A stretch of 64,000 nt of DNA from Saprospiraceae bacterium (GTDB lineage: Bacteria; Bacteroidota; Bacteroidia; Chitinophagales; Saprospiraceae). The stretch lies in assembly GCA_025055285.1 (NCBI GenBank), contig JANWXM010000002.1, positions 124,239-188,238 on the forward strand. The letters run 5' to 3'. Each line of letters opens with the position of its first letter. Position 1 is the first letter of the stretch. The notes under the pieces were generated by a model. That model was not told the origin of the DNA, searched no databases, and saw nothing but the letters and a program-made list of their open reading frames with translations. A program made the translations under genes and the position numbers. Of this stretch, positions 54,113-63,760 are shown piece by piece.

Positions 54113-55501
54113 ATGCCGCTTATCAAGAGTATTTCCGGTTTTCGAGGCACCTTAGGAGGGCGCGCAGGCGATAACTTAACCCCTCAGGACATCGTAGCAT
54201 GCACGGCAGCTTTTGGACAATGGGTTTTGCATACTACAAGGAACGCAAAAATTGTCGTCGGAACCGACGGCCGTCCTTCGCGCGAAGTCGTAAGTGGGCT
54301 AGTCATCCACACTTTACAGGCTCAGGGCATTCAGGTAATTAGCGCAGGGCTGACTACTACCCCTACTTTAGAAATGGCCGTAGTGTGGGAGAAAGCCGGA
54401 GGAGGAATTGTCATCACAGCTAGCCATAATCCCGTAGAGTGGAACGCACTTAAACTACTCAATGCCCACGGTGAGTTCATCAGTGCTGCCGACGGCCATG
54501 AGGTTCTCGAGTTTCTTCGACAAGGAAATATCGAATACGCCTCTGTGCATTGCCTCGGGCAATGCGAACAGCGAACGGACTTTATCGAGCGCCACATTCA
54601 AAGTATCTTGACCTTACCGACTGTAAATGTAGAGGCTATTCGTTCCTGCCGGTTCCGAGTCGTAGTAGATCCTGTCAACTCTACCGGTGCATTGGCTTTA
54701 CCACCACTTCTCGAAGCCCTAGGTTGTCGTGTAACCTTAATTAACGGTGAAGTTACAGGGTTTTTTGCCCATAACCCTGAGCCGTTGCCAGAACACTTGA
54801 GCCAACTGAGCGAGGCTGTTTTGCGTGAAAAGGCCCACTTAGGCATAGCCGTTGACCCAGACGTAGATCGGTTAGTCTTCATTAGCGAAAATGGTCAACC
54901 CTTTGGCGAAGAGTATACCCTAGTGGCGATAGCCGATTATATTTTGAGCCTACACGGTCCTGGCGGAGCAACTGTATCAAACTTGTCCTCCTCGCGAGCT
55001 TTACAAGACATCGCTGCACGCCACAAGGCACGCTACTACGCCGCTCCTGTGGGCGAGGTAAACGTTGTCGAGAAGATGAAAACAGTTGGCGCTGTTATCG
55101 GCGGTGAGGGAAATGGCGGTGTCATCTACCCTGCCTTGCACTATGGCCGAGACGCCCTTGTAGGTACTGCCCTCTTCCTCACTCATCTAGCTACGCAGGC
55201 TAAAAGTGCTTCGGAATTGCGTCGCACCTATCCAGACTATTTTATGGTAAAAAGCCGCCTAACGTGGAATTCCGATGTGCCTTTAGAGCACATATTCTCC
55301 TCCTTGAGAGAAAAATACAAAAACTTCCCGATCAATAGCGAAGATGGCTTAAAGATAGATTTTCCTAATGGGTGGGTTCACCTTCGGCCCTCTAATACCG
55401 AGCCCATTGTGCGCCTCTATGCTGAGGCAAACAGTCCAGAGCAAGCGCATCAACTGGCAGCATCTGTGCAAGAAGACGTCTTAAACACCCTTCGCGTTTA
55501 G
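54113..55501 (+). CDS. glmM: Phosphoglucosamine mutase/phosphomannomutase family enzyme
   Basis: A 462-residue alpha-D-phosphohexomutase. The phosphoserine loop is TASHNPVEWNALKLLN, the metal loop is DPDVDRLVF, the sugar loop is GEGNGGVIYP and the phosphate-binding loop is RPSNTEPIVRLYAEA. GlmM is the most likely identity, since this form is typical of Bacteroidota, but phosphomannomutase activity cannot be excluded. The product GlcN 1-phosphate would feed UDP-GlcNAc and peptidoglycan or LPS. It follows pfkA by 65 bases. Confidence 0.85.
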   Translation: MPLIKSISGFRGTLGGRAGDNLTPQDIVACTAAFGQWVLHTTRNAKIVVGTDGRPSREVVSGLVIHTLQAQGIQVISAGLTTTPTLEMAVVWEKAGGGIVITASHNPVEWNALKLLNAHGEFISAADGHEVLEFLRQGNIEYASVHCLGQCEQRTDFIERHIQSILTLPTVNVEAIRSCRFRVVVDPVNSTGALALPPLLEALGCRVTLINGEVTGFFAHNPEPLPEHLSQLSEAVLREKAHLGIAVDPDVDRLVFISENGQPFGEEYTLVAIADYILSLHGPGGATVSNLSSSRALQDIAARHKARYYAAPVGEVNVVEKMKTVGAVIGGEGNGGVIYPALHYGRDALVGTALFLTHLATQAKSASELRRTYPDYFMVKSRLTWNSDVPLEHIFSSLREKYKNFPINSEDGLKIDFPNGWVHLRPSNTEPIVRLYAEANSPEQAHQLAASVQEDVLNTLRV

Positions 55502-55616
55502 ACCTTCTCTAGGCGCTTTGCGCAAAACGCAAGCGTCTCCACTTCCTCCTCTCAAGTAGCTGCCTTGTGGAGGAGATATCTGGTCTGGCGGTTTTCTCAA
55601 CATCCTTGAAGTGGGC

Positions 55617-55865
55617 TTAATTTACCGCAATTACTCCGGCAATCTCAGGTATTTTACCCTTAATAGCCTCTGCAATACCTGCGCGCAGGGTCATTTCTGA
55701 CATAGCACATGACTCGCACATGCCCGTCCAACGCACCTGCACGTACATGTCATCGGTAACATCCACTACCTCTACGTCACCGCCGTCGGCATTCAAGTGA
55801 GGCCTCACAGCGCGAAGTGCTTCCTCAATACGCCGAAGTAGTTCTGCTTTGGTATCATCGCACAT
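55617..55865 (-). CDS. NifU-like (Nfu) Fe-S scaffold protein
   Basis: An 82-residue protein consisting of the Nfu domain alone. It has RRIEEALRAVRPHLNADGGDVEVVDV, then GMCESCAMSEMTLRAGIAEAI with the cluster-binding CxxC. It binds and passes on a 4Fe-4S cluster in the cytoplasm. The ATG at 55865 has the ACGTATG context and is preferred over a TTG four codons upstream. It is last in a minus-strand run beginning at 59878, 49 bases after msrA. MqnE in the same run is an Fe-S enzyme, though Nfu is a general factor. Confidence 0.92.
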   Translation of the reverse strand: MCDDTKAELLRRIEEALRAVRPHLNADGGDVEVVDVTDDMYVQVRWTGMCESCAMSEMTLRAGIAEAIKGKIPEIAGVIAVN

Positions 55866-55914
55866 ACGTCCTGACAAGTTGTATGGTCTCTAGCAACGCT
55901 AGGCAAAAGTAGCC

Positions 55915-56580
55915 TTACTGCTTCAAATAGTCGCGAAACTTCTGACGGAACTTTTCCACTTTAGGCCCTACGACGTAAATGCAGTAAGGCTGAGCAGGAT
56001 TGTTTCGGTAATAATTTTGATGATAGTCTTCTGCCTTGTAAAAGCGCTCTAAGGGGACGATTTCAGTCACAATAGGCTTTGGCCAAAGTTTTGCTGCGGC
56101 TTTTTTAGCCTCTTGAGCGATTCGCTTCTGTTCAGGATTGTGGTACAGAATAATCGATCGATACTGAGGGCCCACGTCGTTTCCCTGACGGTTGAGGGTA
56201 GTAGGGTCATGTATGGTGAAGAACACCTCTAGGAGTTCGGCGTAAGAGACTACCGAAGGGTCATAGGTGATTTGCACCACTTCGGCATGACCAGTTGTGC
56301 CTGTACACACTTGGCGGTACGTAGGATTAGGTATGTGCCCACCTGCATAGCCGCTTTCCACTTTTAGTACGCCTTTCATTTCTTGATAAACAGCCTCCAA
56401 ACACCAAAAACATCCGCCGCCAAGAGTAGCAACCTCTATAGAATCCGGCTTTTGCTCAACAGAGCGCTGAGGGATTAACTCTTCTGTTTTTTCCATAGAT
56501 GACTCAATAGATGAAGCTGGCCGCGATAAACACGCCACAAATAAACAGGGGAGAATAACTCCTGCAATTGGCATTTCCAT
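55915..56580 (-). CDS. msrA: Peptide methionine sulfoxide reductase A, exported lipoprotein form
   Basis: A 221-residue protein. The N-terminal [20 protein letters not shown] looks like a lipoprotein signal (lipobox FVAC), followed by a linker to about residue 45. The MsrA domain starts [23 protein letters not shown], with the catalytic Cys in [31 protein letters not shown] and [14 protein letters not shown] follow. It reduces Met-S-oxide in proteins outside the cytoplasm. The ATG at 56580 is chosen because it begins the signal. It lies between mqnA and nfu in one run. Confidence 0.93.
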   Translation of the reverse strand: MEMPIAGVILPCLFVACLSRPASSIESSMEKTEELIPQRSVEQKPDSIEVATLGGGCFWCLEAVYQEMKGVLKVESGYAGGHIPNPTYRQVCTGTTGHAEVVQITYDPSVVSYAELLEVFFTIHDPTTLNRQGNDVGPQYRSIILYHNPEQKRIAQEAKKAAAKLWPKPIVTEIVPLERFYKAEDYHQNYYRNNPAQPYCIYVVGPKVEKFRQKFRDYLKQ

Positions 56581-56654
56581 GATGCGTGCACTACGCCATT
56601 TTATCCTCAAAAACATCCCCTGAGCCAATTTGGTTTTAGAGAAAAATTCTTCTT

Positions 56655-57452
56655 CTAAAGAGAGGGTGGAGAATATAGCACAGCGTACCCTAGGCGGCGA
56701 TTTGGCAAGAGCGTTGTTTTTGGGCCTGGCAAATAGCTAAGAAAGCGCTGCAAACCCGCCCATTTTGATTCGTCCAGAGGATAACTAATATTTTTTTGAA
56801 AGTATGTTTCCAGGTCAAAATCCGGAAAAGTCGGTAAAATTTTAACGAGTTTTGGAATTTGGGCGATGCCATCGGCTAGCGCTTCATTGAATTGGCGGAC
56901 AAAATTGTCGGCCAAAGGGCGCGTGCTAATCCATGCGGCAAAGACAAAAGGCAAGCCTGTCCAGTCTTTCCAAACTTGGCCTAAATCGTACACATAAGGG
57001 AAGCGTTTTTCCAAGCCAATAGCTCGGTCTCCGATGACTAAGCCCGCTGTATCGCCTCCGATGGCGCGCTCGTAGCCGTAAAAGGCTGGCAGCAACTTTG
57101 GACTAATGCCCCAATAATGCTGACACAGAATCGGCACCAACGCTACAGAGGTTCGCGAGTGAAAATCTAACAATAGATAGCGCACTTGATCAATAGGTTT
57201 TTCAGAAAAAATGCACACAGTGCGAACTGCTCCAATGGCGCCGATACAAAAGTCAGATACCAAATGCGCCTCTGGTAGTTCAGGAATGACGGCTACGGGC
57301 GCGAGTGCCAAGTCGGCTTCGTCTCGAAGCAATTTCTGGGCGCACATCGAAGGGATGTCTAGACTCAACTCTAGATGTTCGGCCAATGGGCTGCGGAGTA
57401 AACCGTAGATGAAGGGTTTAGTATTTAAGTAACTGACCACCGAAAGGCGCAT
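56655..57452 (-). CDS. mqnA: Chorismate dehydratase of the futalosine menaquinone pathway
   Basis: A 265-residue enzyme with a periplasmic-binding-protein-like fold that makes 3-enolpyruvyl-benzoate from chorismate. The N-terminal [19 protein letters not shown] is the family signature, with [30 protein letters not shown] and [13 protein letters not shown]. There is no signal peptide, as expected for MqnA. The mqnE gene ends 39 bases upstream, so two consecutive steps of the pathway are encoded together. Confidence 0.92.
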   Translation of the reverse strand: MRLSVVSYLNTKPFIYGLLRSPLAEHLELSLDIPSMCAQKLLRDEADLALAPVAVIPELPEAHLVSDFCIGAIGAVRTVCIFSEKPIDQVRYLLLDFHSRTSVALVPILCQHYWGISPKLLPAFYGYERAIGGDTAGLVIGDRAIGLEKRFPYVYDLGQVWKDWTGLPFVFAAWISTRPLADNFVRQFNEALADGIAQIPKLVKILPTFPDFDLETYFQKNISYPLDESKWAGLQRFLSYLPGPKTTLLPNRRLGYAVLYSPPSL

Positions 57453-57491
57453 ATGCCCGAAAGAATAAGAAGCAGTTTGAAGTACTAAAAA

Positions 57492-58688
57492 TCAGGCATT
57501 TACTACTGGAAGCTCTAGGTATCCGCGCCATGCCGTATCTTCCTCAAAAACGACGTCCGAATAGTCGCGTATTACTCGGTAGAGCGTATCGCGCTCAATT
57601 GGACGACGGCCCACCCGCCTTATAAGATCTACGAGTTGCTGCGTAGTCAATGCAGGATGCTGTTCTTCGGCTCCAGCCATAGAATAAATTTTCGTGGTAT
57701 CGTCAATGGTGCCGTCGATATCGTCTACGCCAAAGGCAAGTGACATTTGGGCTAATGTGCGACCAATCATGGGCCAATACGCCTTGATATGGTCGAAATT
57801 ATCTAAGTATATACGAGCAATTGCGTAATTGCGGAGGTCTTCCACTGCAGAACTCTCAGGGATGTGGCTCATTTGATTGTTCTGATTGCGAAACTTAAGT
57901 GGGATGAAGGTTTGAAAACCACCCGTGCGGTCTTGCAATTGGCGTAATCGTTCCATGTGGTCGATGCGATGCCAAAATTTTTCAATGTGACCGTACAGCA
58001 TCGTAGCGTTGGACCGGCCGCCCATTCGGTGCCAGATTTCATGAATCTGGAGCCATTGTTCGGCAGTGCATTTGTCAGCAGCAATTTGCTCGCGAATCTC
58101 CGGATGAAATATCTCTGCTCCGCCGCCGGGCAGGCTATCTAAACCGGCTTCTTTCATTCGGCGCAGCCCTTCTTCATAACTAATTTTAGCTTTTTTAAAG
58201 ATATAGTGGTACTCTACAGGCGTAAGCGCTTTAATATGCAGTTCAGGGCGATGGGCTTTGATGCGCCGGAATAACTCCTCGTAAAAGGCTAAATCATATT
58301 GAGGTAAGACCCCTCCTACGATATGTACTTCGGTTACGGGTTGATTGTCGTAGCGCCGCACGATGTCGAGGATTTCCTCCAAGGAATAAGCCCATGCGTC
58401 GGGGTCGTTGCGTTGTTTAATGAGGCGCGAATAAGAACAGAATTTGCAGTCGTACACGCATAAGTTAGTGGGCTCTATGTGGAAGTTGCGATTAAAGTAG
58501 GTGTTATTGCCGTGCTTGCACTCTCTAATGTAATTCGCTAAAGCCCCGACGAAAGCCAATTCACCATGCTCGTATAGGTACAGCCCCTCTTCAAGGGTGA
58601 GACGCTCTTGATGAAGAACTTTCTCAGCGATGCGCCGATGTTCTTTAGGCAAGTTTTCGTGGCGAAGAATGTTTTCCAAAGAAGGCAT
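57492..58688 (-). CDS. mqnE: Aminofutalosine synthase, radical-SAM enzyme
   Basis: A 398-residue radical-SAM enzyme that joins 3-enolpyruvyl-benzoate to a SAM-derived adenosyl radical. The cluster motif is CVYDCKFC (CxxxCxxC) in IEPTNLCVYDCKFCSYSR. HIVGGVLPQYDLAFYEEL, LTPVEYHYIFKKAKISYEE and GLDSLPGGGAEIF are typical of the MqnE/MqnC/CofH group. Linkage to mqnA favours MqnE over MqnC. A glycosyltransferase gene ends 35 bases upstream in the same direction. Later steps (mqnB, mqnC, mqnD) are not in the window. Confidence 0.9.
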   Translation of the reverse strand: MPSLENILRHENLPKEHRRIAEKVLHQERLTLEEGLYLYEHGELAFVGALANYIRECKHGNNTYFNRNFHIEPTNLCVYDCKFCSYSRLIKQRNDPDAWAYSLEEILDIVRRYDNQPVTEVHIVGGVLPQYDLAFYEELFRRIKAHRPELHIKALTPVEYHYIFKKAKISYEEGLRRMKEAGLDSLPGGGAEIFHPEIREQIAADKCTAEQWLQIHEIWHRMGGRSNATMLYGHIEKFWHRIDHMERLRQLQDRTGGFQTFIPLKFRNQNNQMSHIPESSAVEDLRNYAIARIYLDNFDHIKAYWPMIGRTLAQMSLAFGVDDIDGTIDDTTKIYSMAGAEEQHPALTTQQLVDLIRRVGRRPIERDTLYRVIRDYSDVVFEEDTAWRGYLELPVVNA

Positions 58689-58723
58689 ATTTTTCTCGAT
58701 TGCCGTCTAATGTTTTGCCAATT

Positions 58724-59878
58724 CTAAACTGAGGAGATAGCAGAAAGTTCACACTGACCCGCAAGAATAGCCACTAGACGCCGAGCATTCTCGCGATTTG
58801 AGTAGTGTTTTTCTAGGAAGAATTTTCGTCGCAAAAGGTGGTCGGCTGTGAAAGGAGTTTCCATGGCGACCTGCACGGCACGACGCATCTGAGTAGCCTG
58901 TTCGGCCACATAACAGAGAGAATGCAAGTAAGTGCCGGCCAGGGTATGCATATTCGCAACACAGTGACGCCCTCGAAAGAGCGCATTAAGCAACTTAAGT
59001 TTGACGCCGGAAGATTGAAAGGATGGAATAACATGCACCTGAGCGTGTTGAATGAGGGCATCCATGTGCTCTTGGTCTGGGTCGGCAATTAGCACGGCAT
59101 TCGGAAACCGCGCTATGGCAGAACGAAGACGCTTGGAGGGTGCCATCCCTGCTATCGTAAATGGCACGTCGGGCATATATGCAAATACTTCTTCAAGGAG
59201 CCAAATAACAGCGCGCTCGTTGTCGGGCACGCTAAGTTTGCCGTGAAAAAGCGCATATACCCCCTTGCCCAGCAGACTACTTACTTCTTCAAAGGGATGG
59301 AATACCGGCAAATAATGCGCCTGAGCTGAATAGCGCCGAGCGAAATAGTCGCGCTCCGCTGTAGAGAACGCCAATATGCTGTCTGCATGTGGCAAAAGAC
59401 GTGCTTCTGCGCGCTTCAGCCGAAAACTCTCCACCCAAAAGTAAAGGCGCTGCCAGTGTGAAGCCGCAGAACGGCCTAACTGAGCATAATACTGCCATTC
59501 AATGTTGTGCATCCGCAGCACCTTTCTTCGGTTGCGCAAGGCTGGATGAGCCAACCAGCCCGCCGTGTGCAGGCCCTCAAAAAGAATAGGAGCTTCCTCT
59601 TCTACCAGTCGCTGCAGCAAAAGCTTGTTTTTGCGCGTCTGCACAATAAATGGCTCAAAACTCCACTGATGCCATAGCGAACGCGAACGCGGATAATAAT
59701 ATACGGTCTCACAGTATTTATTCAGCTCCTCTGCTTGCTTGCGATTGCCGTATTGAAAACAGTGTAGAACGATGCGAGCACCGGCTTCGTGTAGTGCTCG
59801 TAGCTGATGAAAAACAGTAATTGCACCACCATAATTGGCTGGCCACGGAATATCAAACGAAACAACTTGCAAACGCAT
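58724..59878 (-). CDS. GT4-like (GT-B fold) glycosyltransferase
   Basis: A 384-residue cytoplasmic glycosyltransferase. The N-terminal Rossmann start is MRLQVVSFDIPWPANYGGAI, with MHNIEWQYY and FHGKLSVPDNERAVIWLLEEVF marking the two domains. VHVIPSFQSSGVKLKLLNALFRG is the donor-binding region, where the usual Glu-rich EGFG-type motif is replaced by QSSGVK. The substrate is unknown, presumably a surface glycan. It leads the five-gene minus-strand run with mqnE, mqnA, msrA and nfu. The ATG at 59878 is chosen because it begins the Rossmann motif. Confidence 0.85.
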   Translation of the reverse strand: MRLQVVSFDIPWPANYGGAITVFHQLRALHEAGARIVLHCFQYGNRKQAEELNKYCETVYYYPRSRSLWHQWSFEPFIVQTRKNKLLLQRLVEEEAPILFEGLHTAGWLAHPALRNRRKVLRMHNIEWQYYAQLGRSAASHWQRLYFWVESFRLKRAEARLLPHADSILAFSTAERDYFARRYSAQAHYLPVFHPFEEVSSLLGKGVYALFHGKLSVPDNERAVIWLLEEVFAYMPDVPFTIAGMAPSKRLRSAIARFPNAVLIADPDQEHMDALIQHAQVHVIPSFQSSGVKLKLLNALFRGRHCVANMHTLAGTYLHSLCYVAEQATQMRRAVQVAMETPFTADHLLRRKFFLEKHYSNRENARRLVAILAGQCELSAISSV

Positions 59879-60040
59879 AGCACCGGCGGCGCAAACGAAA
59901 ATGGGTACACAGCAATACTTCGACGATAACAGAAACAAAGAAGCGAAAATAGTGCATCGATGTTCTTGATCCAGGTAATAAAAATTTTTTATACTTTAAT
60001 TTTTCAGATTGCTTCAAACACCCTACCTTCAGGCGCGATA

Positions 60041-60057
60041 AGCCAATTTCGTTGGCT
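60041..60057. promoter_or_regulatory. Hairpin/palindrome upstream of the small DNA-binding-like gene
   Basis: AGCCAA-TTTCG-TTGGCT is a perfect 6-bp inverted repeat in the divergent region, 42 bases before the start at 60099. It could be an operator for self-regulation. Confidence 0.3.
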
Positions 60058-60098
60058 CGGTCAAATTGCATTATTTCATCACCAAAACAAGGGTAGCT

Positions 60099-60359
60099 AT
60101 GAATATCACATTCGAAGAACTTCGCCGCATCAAGCACGCTTTACCCCCGGGAAGCATTGCCCGTATCGCAAAAGAGCTGAACATCGAAGAACAAACGGTG
60201 CGCAATTACTTTGGAGCGCACAACTACAAAGATGGCCAGATTGTGGAATGGCATCTCGAGCCCGGTCCTAACGGCGGTATTGTTCATCTAGAAGATACGA
60301 CTATTCTGGAACGCGCTAAGCAAATCTTGGCGGAAAACGGCATATCTATTCCTAATTGA
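60099..60359 (+). CDS. Small helix-turn-helix-like protein
   Basis: An 86-residue protein. The first half reads ITFEELRRIKHALPPGSIARIAKELNIEEQTVRNYFG, a good helix-turn-helix with the recognition helix in EEQTVRNYFG. The second half (HLEPGPNGGIVHLEDTTILERA) is a beta-hairpin plus a helix. I recall close relatives across Chitinophagales, but their role is not known to me. The ATG at 60099 is chosen because the upstream codons lack features. A strong terminator follows at 60400, so it is a monocistronic gene. Confidence 0.75.
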   Translation: MNITFEELRRIKHALPPGSIARIAKELNIEEQTVRNYFGAHNYKDGQIVEWHLEPGPNGGIVHLEDTTILERAKQILAENGISIPN

Positions 60360-60399
60360 ACGGCGCGCTTGATGCGTTCATAAAGAAGTACCTACTAAC

Positions 60400-60440
60400 G
60401 CGAGGCGACGGCAAACATTAAGCGGTCGCCTCGCTTTTTT
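60400..60440 (+). terminator. Intrinsic terminator of the small HTH-like gene
   Basis: A perfect 10-bp stem, GCGAGGCGAC (60400-60409) with GTCGCCTCGC (60425-60434), has a 15-nt loop and is followed by six T (60435-60440). It lies 41 bases after the stop codon. Confidence 0.88.
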
Positions 60441-60575
60441 AGGTGCACATAGGCTGAATGCTCTAGCTTAGTCGACTCGGGTATTTTCCGCTGCAAGGTG
60501 CGAATTTGCAAGCGAATTAGCTGCTCGAGGACTCTCGTTGACTGCGCGGTCACTCTCCCATCATTATGTTTGCAA

Positions 60576-62441
60576 CTACTTGGTTTTCCATAAGTTATCC
60601 ATGCGTTCAACATCTGCTAGGCGGCGCGTCGGGTCAATTTCAATGGAAGCTATGCGATTCAATGCTGCCGGAATGACGAAGGTATAGGTCGGCTCTACCC
60701 ACCGATGGCGCGGCAAAACTGTTCGCTTGATGTCGGATTCCGGCGGTTTCGTCCCGCGCATGCTTTCAAGCGGAGCGTAGAAGAGCTCCTTACTACCATC
60801 GATGTAGGTTACAAGGATATCCAGAGGCATGGCCATTTGACCTTTGCGCCGAATAAGAACGCGGGTGCTTTTCCGGTTTTCCTCCTCTACTGATTCTATT
60901 GCATAGTCAATATAATTCGTAGTGTGAATAAAATCCTCCTTGTACCAATCCAACTCAAGCCCGCTTTGCTTCTCCATAATTCGAATAAAATCATTTGGCG
61001 TTGGATGCTTGAATTTCCAAACGTCATAATACCGAAGTAGACCAGCAGCCAAATTTTTCTCACCAATTACATAGGCCAGTTGATGGAGGAAAACGCAGCC
61101 TTTGGAGTAGGACCCAACTCCATAGGCAAAATTGGTTTGGAAATGGTCGGCATGCGTCGTAAGCGGCTCTTCTTTACCCGACTTGACGAGCATGAAATAA
61201 GAAGAATAAGTGTTTTCGAAAGGGAATTCAGCAGGTTTTCGCGGGCTCAGTAGGCCTTCGGCCGCAAGTTGTTCTTCTACGATAGTAGAGGCGTAGACGG
61301 TAAAGCCTTCGTCCATCCACGCATACAGACTCTCGTTAGTGGCCAACAGCATTTGATACCACGTGTGCACCTGCTCATGAATGCTGACGCCCACCAGGCT
61401 TGGCAGAGGACGCCGGCCAGTGATGAGTGTGGCCATAGGGTACTCCATACCGCCGTCGCCGCCCTGGATGAAGCTATACTCGCCATATGGATACGGCCCA
61501 AAGCGCTCATTCATGATGGCACGTGCACGGCTCATAATTGGAGGAAGGGCTTCCCATGCCTCATCGTATCCACGACCGCGCTGCCAAAAGAAGCGCATAA
61601 TTGTGCCGTCGGCAGCTTTTATCTTGACATGTGTATAGTCTGGGTCTGCTGCCCAAGCAAAATCGTGGACGTTTGGTGCCTTAAAGTGCCATGTTAACTT
61701 GTCGCCTTCAGGATGCTTAACTTCAGCACCTTCGGGTTCGTAGCCATAACCTATTTCGAGAGGATTTTGTAGGTAACCTCCTGCCGCAACGATGTAGTTT
61801 TTCGCGATGCGAATTTTTACGTCGTAGTCGCCCCAAATACCGTAAAACTCGCGCCCAATGTAAGGATTCGTATGCCAACCCTGGTAGTCGTATTGACAAA
61901 GTTTAGGATACCATTGCGTCATCGAATATTCAATACCTTCATTATTAAAACGCCCAGAGCGCCGAATCTGAATCGGAATTTGAGCGTCCCACTCCATCTC
62001 TAATACGGCCCGACTATGAGGCAAGATGGGCTCAGGTAAATCTACTTCGAGAATAGTCTCTACTGTTTCAAAGCGCGTGGGCTTGCTGTTGAGGGTTAGT
62101 TTTCTGACCTTTATCCAGCCTTGTTCTTCGGGCGAGAGATTTGCAATACGACTCAAGCGATGATCAGGATCCTCAATGTGTCGATTACGCACGTCCATCA
62201 TGCTGCCCGGTTGGAAGGCATTAAAGTAAAGGTGATAAAAGACGCGATAGAGCGTATCGGGACTGTTGTTGAAGTACTCCAATCGCTGCTGCCCCCGGTA
62301 TCGATGTTTTTTTACATCCATATCAATAAACATCTCGTAGTTAGCCCGTTGTTGCCAGCGATCGGGCTGACTCCAAAGTGAAAACCGAGCGCTAATGAGC
62401 AAAAGAGCACAAAAGCAAGGAATTACGGCAGTACTCTTCAT
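60576..62441 (-). CDS. Secreted M1-family zinc aminopeptidase-like protein
   Basis: A 621-residue protein with a signal peptide (cleavage near residue 25). The gluzincin motif is HEQVH at residues 355-359, with the third zinc ligand E378 in AWMDEGF, 19 residues after H359. The substrate-binding GGMEYP (330-335) corresponds to GAMEN in classical M1 enzymes. It has no T9SS tail and no ERAP-type C-terminal domain, so it is probably a periplasmic peptidase. The start at 62441 gives the intact signal. Confidence 0.92.
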   Translation of the reverse strand: MKSTAVIPCFCALLLISARFSLWSQPDRWQQRANYEMFIDMDVKKHRYRGQQRLEYFNNSPDTLYRVFYHLYFNAFQPGSMMDVRNRHIEDPDHRLSRIANLSPEEQGWIKVRKLTLNSKPTRFETVETILEVDLPEPILPHSRAVLEMEWDAQIPIQIRRSGRFNNEGIEYSMTQWYPKLCQYDYQGWHTNPYIGREFYGIWGDYDVKIRIAKNYIVAAGGYLQNPLEIGYGYEPEGAEVKHPEGDKLTWHFKAPNVHDFAWAADPDYTHVKIKAADGTIMRFFWQRGRGYDEAWEALPPIMSRARAIMNERFGPYPYGEYSFIQGGDGGMEYPMATLITGRRPLPSLVGVSIHEQVHTWYQMLLATNESLYAWMDEGFTVYASTIVEEQLAAEGLLSPRKPAEFPFENTYSSYFMLVKSGKEEPLTTHADHFQTNFAYGVGSYSKGCVFLHQLAYVIGEKNLAAGLLRYYDVWKFKHPTPNDFIRIMEKQSGLELDWYKEDFIHTTNYIDYAIESVEEENRKSTRVLIRRKGQMAMPLDILVTYIDGSKELFYAPLESMRGTKPPESDIKRTVLPRHRWVEPTYTFVIPAALNRIASIEIDPTRRLADVERMDNLWKTK

Positions 62442-62584
62442 AGGCTTAGATTTTTTCTTCCAAGAGTAGACAGTTTACAGCGGCAAGGTCGTAAAAAATC
62501 TGACCAGCGTGCGCTGCGAAATAGTACACAGTGGCAATATGAGACCCAAACTTTGTTAGATTGCCCTCAAAAAGGAGTGTGCAG

Positions 62585-62618
62585 TTGAGTTACTATGGCT
62601 AAGAAAGGTCTATTTTTG
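62585..62618 (+). promoter_or_regulatory. Promoter of the DUF6580 gene
   Basis: TTG (62585-62587), a 23-bp spacer and TATTTTTG (62611-62618) resemble the local consensus, with a slightly long spacer. The start codon at 62642 follows closely. Confidence 0.4.
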
Positions 62619-62641
62619 CCGCCTGAAAGTTTGTCTTTTCT

Positions 62642-63199
62642 ATGAAGCATCGCGTAGCGTTTGTGCTTATCGTGTTGGCTATTCTAACACGTCTTTTGCC
62701 TCACCCGCCGAATTTTACACCAATAACAGCGGCAGGTCTCTTTGGCGCTTCGGTATTTGGGCAACTGTGGCTAGGAATAGCAATACCGCTTTTATCGCTG
62801 TTTTTAAGCGACTTATATATCAATAACGTAGTGTACGATCACTTTTACGACGGCTTTGTATGGTTTGGTTCACTTTGGGTATATCTCGCTTTTGGAATGG
62901 TGTCGGTGCTGGGTCGCTTAATGCTACATGAGAAGACAACCGGAATTCGCGTAGTTATAGCAAGTCTAAGCGCTTCGACCTTGTTCTTTTTGGTAACTAA
63001 TTTCGGTGTCTGGCTTACGTCAGGCATGTACCCTCTCACAGCAGAAGGATTGTTGGCGTGCTACGTAGCAGGAATTCCTTTTTTTGGAAATACTTTGTTA
63101 GGAGATCTGTTCTACTCTGCTGTACTTTTCGGCGGGTACGCTTGGACTGCGCGCCTTTGGAAACAGCCCCAACAGGCAATCCGCTCTATTAATAAATAA
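62642..63199 (+). CDS. DUF6580-type integral membrane protein
   Basis: A 185-residue protein with five or so hydrophobic segments. The opening RLLPHPPNFTPITAAGLFGASVFG and LSLFLSDLYINNVVY, together with TNFGVWLTSGMYP and GIPFFGNTLLGDLFYSAVLFG, form the DUF6580 pattern, which resembles ECF-type vitamin transporter S components. A transport role is only a guess. The thioesterase gene follows by 15 bases, so they may be cotranscribed. Confidence 0.85.
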   Translation: MKHRVAFVLIVLAILTRLLPHPPNFTPITAAGLFGASVFGQLWLGIAIPLLSLFLSDLYINNVVYDHFYDGFVWFGSLWVYLAFGMVSVLGRLMLHEKTTGIRVVIASLSASTLFFLVTNFGVWLTSGMYPLTAEGLLACYVAGIPFFGNTLLGDLFYSAVLFGGYAWTARLWKQPQQAIRSINK

Positions 63200-63214
63200 C
63201 AAAGAAATATTTCA

Positions 63215-63751
63215 ATGGCAGAGCGCTCTTTACAGCCAAAAAAGGTGTCCGAAAGCCGAACGGTCATGACTGAAATGGTCTTACCGAATGACGCCAACGC
63301 AATAGGCAACTTGATGGGAGGAAATTTAATGCGCTGGATGGATACCGTAGCTGCTATTTGCGCAGGGCGTCATTGCGAGGCTCACGTGGTCACTGCAGCA
63401 GTAGACCACATCTCCTTTCAAAGACCCATTCAAGTAGGCGAAATCGTGACCTTGGAGGCCGTAGTTACGCGCGCCTTTAACACTTCGGTTGAGGTATACG
63501 TCCAAGTGTTTAGCAGCGACATCAAGGGCCACAATCCGCGGCGCTGTAACCATGCCTACTTTACCTTCGTTGCCATAGACGACACGAACAGAACACCAAT
63601 TGAAGTTCCCGCTGTGATTCCTTTATCAAGCGAGGAACAGGATCTATACGACAGTGCAGCGCGTCGGCGCGAAATACGCTTAATTTTGTCTGGACGTATC
63701 AAACCTAAAGATGCGACTGAGATGCGTCGCTTTTTTGCCGAGCTAGAATAA
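63215..63751 (+). CDS. Acyl-CoA thioesterase, hotdog fold
   Basis: A 178-residue YciA/BACH-like thioesterase that hydrolyses acyl-CoA to free acid. The family motif is VLPNDANAIGNLMGGNLMRWMDTVAAICAGRH, split here by function: the Asn/Asp pair before GGNLMRWMD marks the active site. VTAAVDHISFQRPIQVGEIV and HAYFTFVAID follow. A C-terminal tail of 40 residues is basic and helical. It ends 9 bases before a lipoprotein gene in the same direction. Confidence 0.92.
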   Translation: MAERSLQPKKVSESRTVMTEMVLPNDANAIGNLMGGNLMRWMDTVAAICAGRHCEAHVVTAAVDHISFQRPIQVGEIVTLEAVVTRAFNTSVEVYVQVFSSDIKGHNPRRCNHAYFTFVAIDDTNRTPIEVPAVIPLSSEEQDLYDSAARRREIRLILSGRIKPKDATEMRRFFAELE

Positions 63752-63760
63752 AATCAACGC

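Noticed and set aside
60395-60613. 72-codon minus-strand frame after the M1 peptidase
   Set aside because: It overlaps the M1 stop and the plus-strand terminator at 60400-60440, and its sequence has no family features.
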